This document shows positions 1 to 5,074 of a stretch of DNA of 5,074 nucleotides, piece after piece. The position numbers and the translations under genes were made by a program. This DNA is from an uncultured Armatimonadota bacterium (GTDB lineage: Bacteria; Armatimonadota; Armatimonadia; Armatimonadales; Armatimonadaceae). The notes beneath the pieces were generated by a model that saw nothing but the letters and a program-made list of their open reading frames with translations, did not search any database and was not told where the DNA came from. The stretch covers positions 1-5,074 of the forward strand of contig CAIRTT010000647.1 in the NCBI GenBank assembly GCA_903881535.1, read 5' to 3'. Every line of letters starts with the position of its first letter. The first letter of the stretch is position 1.

Positions 1-656
1 CGACCGACATCAATGATGCCACCATCGGCGCAGACTTCATTGTGCTTGCGGTCAAACCCTTTGTGATGTCGACGATTCTCCCGGGTGTCGCAGATGCCAT
101 CCCTGCGAACGCAACCATCATTTCTGTAGCCGCTGGTATCCCGATTTCGACCTACGAAGCAGCCTTTGGCTCGGATACTGCAATCGTACGTGCGATGCCA
201 AACACCCCCGCTGGCATCCAAAAAGGTGCGACAGGAATCGCCTTCAACGCTGCTGTCCCGGCCGGTCAACGTGACACCATTGTCGAACTTTTCAACGCGG
301 TCGGCATCACCGAGGTCGTTCCTGAATCCCAAATGGATGCTGTTAATGGCCTTAGCGGCAGCGGTCCCGGGTTTGCGTTCACGCTTATCGAAGCGATGAT
401 TGATGGCGGTGTCCTCGCGGGTCTCCCGAGGCCTGTTGCACGCCGGCTAGCAGCACAAACAGTGCTTGGTGCCGCGCAGCTTATCCTTGAGACGAATCAT
501 CACCCGGGGCAGCTTCGTGACATGGTCACCACTCCCGCTGGCACGACGATGGCTGGTCTCAATGTCCTTGAAAACCGTGCGGTCCGTGCGGCGATCATGG
601 ATGCCATTGTCGCAGCGAGAGATCGTTCGACGGAGCTCGGCGAGCAGTACCGCTAG
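1..656 (+). CDS. proC: Pyrroline-5-carboxylate reductase, 5'-truncated by the window edge
   Basis: This enzyme does the last step of proline synthesis, reducing 1-pyrroline-5-carboxylate to proline with NAD(P)H in the cytoplasm. The reading frame is open from base 3, so the gene enters from the left and 217 residues are visible. About 50 N-terminal residues, including the glycine-rich Rossmann turn, lie outside; the family is usually about 270 residues long. Visible hallmarks, counted from base 3, are AVKP (residues 16-19), the cofactor-domain motif MPNTP (65-69), GSGP (119-122) opening the helical dimerisation domain, and TTPAGTT (176-182), the substrate-loop motif more often written SPGGTT. 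The C-terminus is complete and ends in TAG at 654-656. The GTG at 42 lies inside the conserved cofactor fold and is not the start. The gene is convergent with the kinase gene and overlaps it by 4 bases. Identification is firm from the motifs; paralogues of proC exist, so the exact physiological role is inferred. Confidence 0.96.
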   Translation, partial: TDINDATIGADFIVLAVKPFVMSTILPGVADAIPANATIISVAAGIPISTYEAAFGSDTAIVRAMPNTPAGIQKGATGIAFNAAVPAGQRDTIVELFNAVGITEVVPESQMDAVNGLSGSGPGFAFTLIEAMIDGGVLAGLPRPVARRLAAQTVLGAAQLILETNHHPGQLRDMVTTPAGTTMAGLNVLENRAVRAAIMDAIVAARDRSTELGEQYR

Positions 657-1777
657 CGGCTAATCAGCATTTCAACCTGCCGGGCGACCCTGTGCGTTGC
701 GGCAGTCAAGTTGGATATCCGCGCATCGATGTCATCCACGGGATGCTCTGACGTGGCCTCAACGTGTCTGATAATGGATTTGTAGTCTCCAAGGGTAGCG
801 TTGATGTTCGCTTCGACCATCCCGGCAATCACAATGACAGGTGCCCCTGCCGCAGCCGCGCGTGCGGCGACACCGCTAATCGCCTTTCCCATCAGGGTCT
901 GGCGATCAAAGCGGCCTTCGCTGGTGATGACAAGATCTGCTTCTCTGAGGACGTTATCAACGCAGCAGGCATCGAGTACAAGGGAGATCCCCGGTTCAAA
1001 GGTTGCATTTGGGAAGACCAGCTTGATTCCAACCGGTGTCCCGCCGGCGGCTCCGGCGCCGGGGAAGCTTGTGAGTCCCGTGATGGCTAGCCAATGTTCC
1101 ATGCAGCGATCCAGGGTCAAGATGTCAGCGCTAATCGCACCTTTTTGTGGCCCGTAGATGGCTGCGGCGCCATTTGGACCTGTCAGAGGATTTTGGACAT
1201 CGAGTGCCACGCGCACGCTCTGGATATTTTCCAGCAGTGGATGAGGCGTAATCAGGAGCTTGGATGCTGACAGGATTCCGAGTGCGCCATCGGGTACGAC
1301 GTCGCCTGTGGTGGTCGTGAGCCGATAGCCAAGCGCCGCGGCGAGGCCCGCACCGCCATCGTTGCTCGATGACCCCCCAACGGTGAGGATGAGGTCTGTC
1401 GCTCCGTGCTCGATAGCCGTGAGGATAGCGATACCCATCCCGCGCGTTGTCATTTTGCCAGGGTTACGCTGCTGTGGCGGGAGCATCGCGAGGCCGCTTG
1501 TGCGTGCGAGCTCGATGACGGCTGTTTTTCCATCCCCAAGGAGGACCCAATCGGTAGCGATGTCTGTTCCCAGCGGTCCCGGAGCGCAAAGGAGATTGGT
1601 TTTACCGCCTGTCGCTGTCGCAAGGATGTCCGCTGTGCCATCACCACCATCCGCGATTGGGATGCACGTAATCACATCCGCTGGTCGGATGGAGCGCCAG
1701 GCGGCGGCGATTGTCTCTGCGACCAGAGGGGCATCCGGGCCACCTTTGTGGCTGTCTGGGGCAATCAGGATGTGCAT
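653..1777 (-). CDS. glxK: Glycerate 2-kinase (GlxK/GarK family)
   Basis: This kinase phosphorylates D-glycerate with ATP, normally giving 2-phosphoglycerate, and so links glyoxylate, glycolate, glucarate or serine breakdown to glycolysis. At 374 residues it is full length for the family. Motifs in order are APDSHKG (6-12, usually APDSFKG), IADGGDGT (41-48, usually ADGGEGT), VGGSSSNDGGAG (133-144, matching GGSATNDGGAG), DVQNPLTGPNGAA (193-205), GPQKGA (209-214), GAGAAGG (240-246) and SEGRFDRQTLMGKA (286-299). The ATG at 1775-1777 gives the expected N-terminus directly before the first motif. No good Shine-Dalgarno is seen upstream, only a weak AGGTG too far away. The gene is divergent from comEA and convergent with proC, and no glyoxylate carboligase or tartronate reductase gene lies beside it, so the source of its substrate is unknown. 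The symbol glxK rather than garK is a family-level choice. All core motifs are intact, so it is probably active. Confidence 0.95.
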   Translation of the reverse strand: MHILIAPDSHKGGPDAPLVAETIAAAWRSIRPADVITCIPIADGGDGTADILATATGGKTNLLCAPGPLGTDIATDWVLLGDGKTAVIELARTSGLAMLPPQQRNPGKMTTRGMGIAILTAIEHGATDLILTVGGSSSNDGGAGLAAALGYRLTTTTGDVVPDGALGILSASKLLITPHPLLENIQSVRVALDVQNPLTGPNGAAAIYGPQKGAISADILTLDRCMEHWLAITGLTSFPGAGAAGGTPVGIKLVFPNATFEPGISLVLDACCVDNVLREADLVITSEGRFDRQTLMGKAISGVAARAAAAGAPVIVIAGMVEANINATLGDYKSIIRHVEATSEHPVDDIDARISNLTAATHRVARQVEMLISR

Positions 1778-1886
1778 TTGGTAGCGAGTCTACACCTGCT
1801 TGTTAGGAAAATTGCGAAAATTAATGTAGTTTTAGCGCACATTTTTTCGATTAAGTATGCATCTACAGAAAACGAGGGTGGGTGCT
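1778..1886. promoter_or_regulatory. Divergent A+T-rich spacer, presumed promoters for glycerate kinase and comEA
   Basis: This is the only non-coding stretch between two divergent genes, so both promoters should lie here unless transcription enters from elsewhere. It is clearly richer in A+T than its flanks. A 7-base direct repeat GAAAATT occurs at 1807-1813 and 1816-1822 (9-base period). A weak + strand promoter could be TTGTTA (1799-1804) with TAATGT 16 bases on, but neither box is good. No convincing - strand promoter boxes were found. The assignment rests on gene layout rather than on motifs. Confidence 0.4.
1874..1878 (+). promoter_or_regulatory. Ribosome binding site deciding the comEA start
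   Basis: GAGGG lies 8 bases before the ATG at 1887 and is a good Shine-Dalgarno match. The alternative in-frame ATG at 1857 has only A/T-rich sequence before it and no purine block, so the later start is preferred. Confidence 0.65.
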
Positions 1887-2657
1887 ATGACGGTTGCTGC
1901 TTGGTGGGATGCACAGGATGGACTGCGTAAATCGACGATTGTTACAAGCGCAGTGTTGCTGGTCGTGCTTGGAATTATTGGATCGACGGCGCGTGGGAGT
2001 AGTACGCCCGGGATGCGCCCGGCGGGGAAGAGTGTGTCGGCTCGCAAGGAGAGCTTGCAGCCGCAACGAAATCCCGTGGCCAAACCTGTTTCTACGCTTG
2101 CGGTTGCGGGAGCGGAACCGACGCTCATGGTGTACGTGACGGGAGCCGTGAAGCATCCGGGGATTGTCCCGCTTATGGATGGTGCGCGTATCAACGATGC
2201 GATTACGGCAGCGGGGGGCTTTCTCCCGGATGCGGAGCGTAGCAGTATTAATCTTGCGCAGCATGCCGTGGATGAGTCACAGATTCACGTTCCTAGCAAA
2301 AATGAGGCTCAGGAAGCGGTGGTCGAGGCAGGTTTTGAACAGGCTGCATCAAGGGGGAGTAAGGTTGCTGCTGCGATAAAAGCATCCGGGAGCCGTACGG
2401 GAGGCCATCCAGCAGCGGCATCCAAGGGTGGAGGAGGGAAGCGGAAGTGGAAAAGCCCATCGGATGGTCAGATTTTGCTGAGTAAGGCAACGCTTGCCGA
2501 CTTGGTCCACTTGCCAGGCGTCGGGGATGCGACTGCGCAGCGTATTCTGGACAAGCGCAAGGAGCTGCAAGGCTTTAAGTCGATTGACCAGCTTGGTGAG
2601 GTCAAGGGCATTGGGAAGAAGACGCTTGAAAAGCTGACGCCCTACTTAAAACTCTAG
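1887..2657 (+). CDS. comEA: ComEA-family helix-hairpin-helix DNA-binding protein with SLBB domain
   Basis: ComEA proteins are membrane-anchored receptors that hold double-stranded DNA outside the cytoplasmic membrane during natural transformation and pass it to the ComEC channel. The start at 1887 gives 256 residues. A short N-terminus precedes one hydrophobic helix (about 17-32), which would anchor the protein with its bulk outside. An SLBB domain follows (about 79-137, with VYVTGAVKHPG and later GGFLPDAE), then a low-complexity Ala/Gly/Ser/Lys linker (about 138-194), and a C-terminal pair of helix-hairpin-helix motifs: LPGVGDATAQRIL (209-221) and VKGIGKKTLEKL (239-250). The helix-hairpin-helix unit contacts the DNA backbone. 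The usual Asn-Thr-Ala lead-in to the first motif is here SKAT. An alternative ATG at 1857 would add 10 residues but lacks a ribosome site. comEC, often next to comEA, is not downstream: the following gene is on the other strand. Fold assignment is firm; a role in DNA uptake is inferred from the family. Confidence 0.93.
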   Translation: MTVAAWWDAQDGLRKSTIVTSAVLLVVLGIIGSTARGSSTPGMRPAGKSVSARKESLQPQRNPVAKPVSTLAVAGAEPTLMVYVTGAVKHPGIVPLMDGARINDAITAAGGFLPDAERSSINLAQHAVDESQIHVPSKNEAQEAVVEAGFEQAASRGSKVAAAIKASGSRTGGHPAAASKGGGGKRKWKSPSDGQILLSKATLADLVHLPGVGDATAQRILDKRKELQGFKSIDQLGEVKGIGKKTLEKLTPYLKL

Positions 2658-2682
2658 CTGTGAATACGCCGGGCGATTTGAT

Positions 2683-2701
2683 TTACGTGCACCTCACGTA
2701 A
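2683..2701. terminator. Hairpin between convergent comEA and the small membrane protein gene
   Basis: A perfect inverted repeat, TTACGTG and CACGTAA, is separated by five bases (CACCT). It sits 25 bases after the comEA stop and 18 bases beyond the stop of the opposing gene, where a two-way terminator would be expected. No T-run follows on either strand and the stem is only 7 pairs, so it may be a weak terminator, a transcript-end stabiliser or chance. Confidence 0.35.
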
Positions 2702-2719
2702 CGCGAACATTTATGCTGG

Positions 2720-3106
2720 TTACTCACCATCCTGCGTTGGGGCGCGTTTGATATCCGGATGCCGATGGTGAGACCGACTACGGCGTCTTGGCTTCGCGAT
2801 CGGTCTGGCCTCTTTTTTGCCAAACAGCATCGCCAGACGGTCATCCATTCCCGGCATCAGGTAGATGGCGATAATCACCACGATGACAATCGCGATCAGC
2901 TCGGGTTGCAGGGAGGTTGACATCCCCTTCAGGGATGCAATCAGCTGTGTGCGGAGCGGCTTGACAAGTGCTAATACCCCGGCGATGACCATAGTAAAAG
3001 CTAACACAGTCAACTGTCGACGATTTATGGGAATCGGGCTGGATGGTGTCGCATCTTTGCGTTTGCGGCGCTCGCGGGATCGATGGCGTTGTGGTTCGTT
3101 GGGCAT
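2720..3106 (-). CDS. Small basic membrane protein with two transmembrane helices, function unknown
   Basis: I do not recognise this 128-residue protein. It has a strongly basic, Arg/Lys-rich N-terminus (residues 1-30), a hydrophobic segment (31-48), a short loop with several basic residues (49-68), a second, very hydrophobic Ile/Val-rich segment (69-84), a PGMDDR turn, and a basic tail (about 97-121) rich in Arg and His, ending in Gln-Asp-Gly-Glu. By the positive-inside rule both ends should be cytoplasmic, as in a helical hairpin. The regular alternation of basic tails and clean helices is what makes this frame look coding; the overlapping - strand frame from 3212 lacks any such structure. 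The ATG at 3104-3106 has no visible Shine-Dalgarno, so the start is less sure. The gene stands alone, convergent with comEA. The basic tails could bind nucleic acid or phospholipid head groups, but this is a guess. Confidence 0.7.
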   Translation of the reverse strand: MPNEPQRHRSRERRKRKDATPSSPIPINRRQLTVLAFTMVIAGVLALVKPLRTQLIASLKGMSTSLQPELIAIVIVVIIAIYLMPGMDDRLAMLFGKKEARPIAKPRRRSRSHHRHPDIKRAPTQDGE

Positions 3107-3246
3107 TGTAGGTAAGGTTTTTTCGGTAAGCCGGTGTTGAACAGAGAGTCACCTTGAAAGATGAAAACGGAAGAGCGAGAGGATTGTTCAGATAATCTCC
3201 GTAACGATACACAACACTAAGTTAATATTCGGGCTCAAACGCTCGG

Positions 3247-3273
3247 ATAATACCTAATGTAGGCGGTTGACAA
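3247..3273 (-). promoter_or_regulatory. Possible sigma-70-like promoter for the small membrane protein gene
   Basis: On the - strand, TTGTCA (bases 3268-3273 of the + strand) is followed after 15 bases by TATTAT (3247-3252). Each box differs from the consensus at one position, but the spacer is two bases short of ideal. Transcription would start near 3240 and give a leader of about 135 bases. The sequence TTGACA read on the + strand at the same place (3267-3272) has no good -10 box downstream. Confidence 0.25.
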
Positions 3274-3406
3274 TAGTCAGAATTTTACTCACGCGGCAAT
3301 TTTTTGACCGAATGGATAGTGTCCGCCGCGATAGTGAAGTTAATCACAGTTAACTCTGCGTCATTTGCACATTAAATACGACATCGATTTTTGGTAAGTC
3401 AATACA

Positions 3407-3446
3407 GAGATTCCCGACCTTGTTCGTAACAGGCATCGGGATTCTC
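3407..3446. repeat. Imperfect 11-base inverted repeat with 18-base spacer
   Basis: GAGATTCCCGA (3407-3417) pairs with TCGGGATTCTC (3436-3446) at 10 of 11 positions. It lies just beyond the degenerate DUF4139 tail. Neither strand shows a clear T-run after it, so a terminator role is only possible, not shown. Confidence 0.45.
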
Positions 3447-3457
3447 AAGAAACAAGG
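3418..3457. repeat. Perfect 7-base inverted repeat interlocking with the neighbouring one
   Basis: CCTTGTT (3418-3424) pairs with AACAAGG (3451-3457) across 26 bases. Its left arm starts directly after the left arm of the 3407-3446 repeat and its right arm lies outside that repeat, so the two stems interlock. On the - strand it begins directly after the TAA that ends the degenerate reading frame (3458-3460). Confidence 0.4.
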
Positions 3458-3601
3458 TTATACGAAACCATACTGCGCCAGTGTCGGCTGCTCGCTGATG
3501 AAGACCCATAGATCCCGCTCGGCGGTGCCAAGCTTGGTGCGCAGCTCGCAAACAACGGTGTGGATGACATGTAGCTTCGACCTAGGAACAATGTTCGTCA
3601 T
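3458..3601 (-). pseudogene. Remnant of the 3' end of a second DUF4139-family gene
   Basis: This 47-codon open frame (ATG at 3599-3601, TAA at 3458-3460) ends with a stretch nearly identical to the C-terminus of the neighbouring DUF4139 protein. Remnant residues 19-42 read ELRTKLGTAERDLWVFISEQ, then PTLA; the intact protein has R for W and S for P. Where the intact gene has Lys-stop, the remnant reads Gln-Tyr and runs on through Gly-Phe-Val to a new stop. The first 18 residues do not clearly match the intact protein and are probably not descended in frame from it, and a TGA lies in frame just upstream. No ribosome site is visible. It is most simply a fragment of a former tandem paralogue whose body was deleted. 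Translation as a small protein is not excluded. Confidence 0.65.
3476..3547 (-). repeat. Diverged direct repeat, copy 1 (in the remnant)
   Basis: These 72 bases match 3637-3708 at 63 positions without gaps, offset by 161 bases and in the same orientation. Read as codons on the - strand, the nine differences give seven synonymous and two amino-acid changes (Arg to Trp, Ser to Pro). Confidence 0.9.
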
Positions 3602-3608
3602 TACACCG
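3556..3608 (-). terminator. Possible hairpin terminator of the DUF4139 gene
   Basis: CGGTGT (3556-3561) pairs with ACACCG (3603-3608), and just inside ATGAC (3564-3568) pairs with GTCAT (3597-3601), leaving a small internal mismatch and a 28-base loop. On the - strand the hairpin starts 22 bases after the TAA at 3631-3633 and is followed by TTGTTT, a short T-rich run. The long loop and modest stem make this a tentative terminator. It overlaps the front half of the remnant frame. Confidence 0.35.
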
Positions 3609-3630
3609 CGATTTACGAAGGTTCAGATCG

Positions 3631-5074
3631 TTACTTCGCGAGCGTCGACTGTTCGCTGATGAAGACCCTTAGATCACGCTCAGCGGTGCCAAGTTTGGTA
3701 CGCAGCTCAGTCATAGCCTTGCGGAGCGCAACCAGCGTGTTCTCCTGCATCTCAAGCTCATTCACATAGCGCTTATAGAGGCTGTCGCTCTTATCCAAGG
3801 CTGCCATGTTTTTGCGGATACGGTCCTGGTCAACGCCTACTGCATCGAGCTCCGCCTGCCGCTCAGCAAGCTGGCTTTGCAGAGTTTGCACTTGCTGACG
3901 TAGCGCCAGAACCTTGGCCAGAATCGCCTTAACCGCTGGACTCACACCGCTTGGCTTGTTGGAATATGTGCTCAGGCGATCGAGCCCGCCATCGAGGAGG
4001 CCGACCTCTTCACTGACCAGCCGCTGGGTCTTGACCGTGAGCGCTGTTGTCTTGCCCGCAGGCGCATCCACTTCGAAGCGCAAAAATCCCGTTGTCTTCT
4101 CTTGCGGTTCCTTCGGCGCGACGAGGGTGTAGTTGTCATCCCGTGGATGCTCAATCCACACACTCTTGACCGTACTACCCTCGTTCTTGATGGAATAAGG
4201 TTGCTCGAGGAGCTCGCGGCGCTGAATGATCATCACGCCGCGTGCGATATTGACATCCACCTCAGTGGAGCTGCCCTTCGCATTTCCACGATCGACCCGC
4301 ACCGCTTGGTCAAGCGCATACGTGATTACACGGTTGGACTTTGCTGGCATGTCTGGGAGACGGCCATCCCCTGCATACGTTCCGCTATCAAAGAAGGTGG
4401 CTGGACCGGCTTTCAAAAACAACGATGTCGAATTCGTCAGCGAAACACCATTCATCGGATAAATCGCATTTGTATTCGCGTTGTAAATGCTAATCTTCTT
4501 CGCTTTGATTGGCTCCGTGACGATAGGTATCATCGCCGCTTGTTGCCGTGGGAGGTTGACCAGAGCCGCGATATCGTAGCGGAAGAGCTCGCCGGCGGTT
4601 TCGCCGCTGGCCTGGGATGCGACTGAGTCGCGCATTTCGGCAAAATTGAGGGTGACGGGTGCGCTGGAATCCATTTTCGCAGCTGGGCCACCAGGACCAC
4701 CAAAGCCGCCCATCCCGCCTGAACCGCCTCCGAATCCGCCTCCGCGCCCAGCGGAGCGACCATTTGGTGAAGCCGGTCTGTTGAGGCTAAGGGATTCGGA
4801 AAAACTATCGATGGCAACTTCTGAAAACTGCGGCATCGGGGACCCGATAAAGTCAGGAGCTACCGTCGGCCGCGGCACGTAGAGCGGCTGGTACAAATCC
4901 TGAATAAAGGACACCGGACGTCCTGAAACGAGACTGAGCTTTACATTTGTCCAGTCTTCATCGGTGGTGTTCTCAACTAGCGCCCACCCTTGTAAAAATG
5001 GGTCGGTGTCTCCCTTGCCCGCAAGGTCAGCATCCCCGAGGAGCACACGGTAACTGACCTTCCAAACCGGGCTC
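3631..5074 (-). CDS. DUF4139 domain-containing protein, 5' end beyond the window
   Basis: The frame is open to the right edge, so the N-terminus is missing; 480 residues are visible. The first visible residues, PVWKVSYRV, followed by LQGWALVENTTDEDW and LSLVSGRPVSF, are typical of the DUF4139 domain seen in MuiA-like proteins, a mostly beta-rich, probably exported family without a proven molecular role. A Gly-rich, Met/Phe-containing insert (visible residues about 108-129, bases 4687-4752) interrupts the domain after YVPRP. The domain resumes with GELFRYDI and runs through EHPRDDNYTL to about residue 350. The C-terminus (about 378-475) is a predicted coiled coil with heptad-like Leu/Ala spacing and the stretch RIRKNMAALDKSDSLYKRYV, an arrangement I recall from long DUF4139 proteins. 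A signal peptide and an N-terminal DUF4140-like region may lie outside. The GTG at 5044-5046 sits inside the conserved domain and is not the start. A diverged copy of the last 24 sense codons lies 161 bases downstream. Confidence 0.88.
   Translation of the reverse strand, partial: SPVWKVSYRVLLGDADLAGKGDTDPFLQGWALVENTTDEDWTNVKLSLVSGRPVSFIQDLYQPLYVPRPTVAPDFIGSPMPQFSEVAIDSFSESLSLNRPASPNGRSAGRGGGFGGGSGGMGGFGGPGGPAAKMDSSAPVTLNFAEMRDSVASQASGETAGELFRYDIAALVNLPRQQAAMIPIVTEPIKAKKISIYNANTNAIYPMNGVSLTNSTSLFLKAGPATFFDSGTYAGDGRLPDMPAKSNRVITYALDQAVRVDRGNAKGSSTEVDVNIARGVMIIQRRELLEQPYSIKNEGSTVKSVWIEHPRDDNYTLVAPKEPQEKTTGFLRFEVDAPAGKTTALTVKTQRLVSEEVGLLDGGLDRLSTYSNKPSGVSPAVKAILAKVLALRQQVQTLQSQLAERQAELDAVGVDQDRIRKNMAALDKSDSLYKRYVNELEMQENTLVALRKAMTELRTKLGTAERDLRVFISEQSTLAK
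3637..3708 (-). repeat. Diverged direct repeat, copy 2 (3' end of the intact DUF4139 gene)
   Basis: This is the intact partner of the repeat at 3476-3547. It encodes the last part of the coiled coil, up to two codons before the stop (Lys, then TAA at 3631-3633). Weaker similarity seems to continue past the stop: AAGGTT at 3618-3623 matches 3454-3459, and TGTTCGT at 3592-3598 matches 3421-3427, with small length changes. Confidence 0.85.

Larger units (their letters stand above)
3107..3457. other. A+T-rich intergenic stretch, no gene seen
   Basis: No frame here shows convincing coding character. It should hold the leader and promoter of the 128-residue membrane protein gene, which reads leftward from 3106. 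Visible small repeats are AAGTTAAT twice (near 3219 and 3338), AGTTAA twice in the string AGTTAATCACAGTTAACT (near 3338-3355), GATAGTG twice about 15 bases apart (near 3315 and 3330), and a CGCGGC/GCCGCG inverted pair (3292-3297 and 3325-3330). The right end (3407-3457) holds two interlocked inverted repeats, listed separately. Confidence 0.6.

Noticed and set aside
1406..1930. A 174-codon + strand open frame lying over the glycerate kinase gene and the comEA start
   Set aside because: It is antisense to a clearly conserved gene, rich in Cys, Trp and Arg without domain-like pattern, and has no recognisable motif.
1863..2264. A 133-codon - strand open frame over comEA
   Set aside because: Arg- and His-rich antisense shadow; the opposite strand encodes recognisable SLBB and membrane segments.
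2841..3212. A longer-reaching - strand frame overlapping the small membrane protein gene
   Set aside because: It has no hydrophobic segments or compositional order, whereas the frame ending at 2720 gives two clean helices with basic flanks.
3267..3272. TTGACA on the + strand as a promoter -35 box
   Set aside because: No acceptable -10 box occurs 16-18 bases downstream and no + strand gene follows.
3420..3659. A 79-codon + strand frame crossing both repeat copies
   Set aside because: Antisense to the duplicated DUF4139 tail; its apparent internal similarity simply mirrors the repeat on the other strand.
3476..3708. The repeat pair as a mobile-element end or attachment site
   Set aside because: The repeat lies within codons of the DUF4139 gene, preserves the frame, has no terminal inverted repeats or target duplication, and no transposase or integrase is nearby.
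4102..4626. A 174-codon + strand open frame antisense to the DUF4139 gene
   Set aside because: Shadow of a conserved coding sequence; its composition looks random and no ribosome site or motif was found.
4646..4882. A Pro-rich + strand frame
   Set aside because: It is the complement of the Gly-rich insert in the DUF4139 protein, which explains its composition.

Overview
The window looks like ordinary bacterial chromosome of moderate GC content, densely coded except for one A+T-rich gap. It carries two housekeeping or metabolic genes (proC, a glycerate 2-kinase gene), a competence-type DNA-binding gene (comEA), a small membrane protein of unknown function, and the 3' part of a large DUF4139-family gene. 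No rRNA, tRNA, CRISPR array, transposase or phage gene was seen. The host cannot be named from the sequence. Long DUF4139 proteins with Gly-rich inserts and a terminal coiled coil recall Armatimonadota, Planctomycetota or Acidobacteriota, but this is only an impression.

Layout: a 5'-truncated proC on the + strand (1-656) meets the glycerate kinase gene on the - strand (653-1777) tail to tail. Their two TAG stops share one CTAG. A 109-base A+T-rich spacer (1778-1886) separates the kinase from the divergent comEA (+, 1887-2657). ComEA is convergent with a 128-residue two-helix membrane protein (-, 2720-3106), with a small hairpin between them. A stretch of about 520 bases without an intact gene follows (3107-3630). 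The window ends inside a DUF4139 gene (-, 3631 to beyond 5074) that lacks its 5' end.

The most notable feature lies in that gap. Bases 3476-3547 are a diverged second copy of the last 24 sense codons of the DUF4139 gene, in the same orientation. Seven of the nine differences are synonymous, the stop codon has become a tyrosine codon, and an open frame of 47 codons remains (3458-3601). This looks like the tail of a lost tandem paralogue. Several inverted repeats lie around it. I see no convincing new multi-gene system: the genes are mostly convergent or divergent, not one operon, and their functions (proline synthesis, glycerate phosphorylation, DNA uptake, envelope-type DUF4139 protein) do not form an evident pathway.
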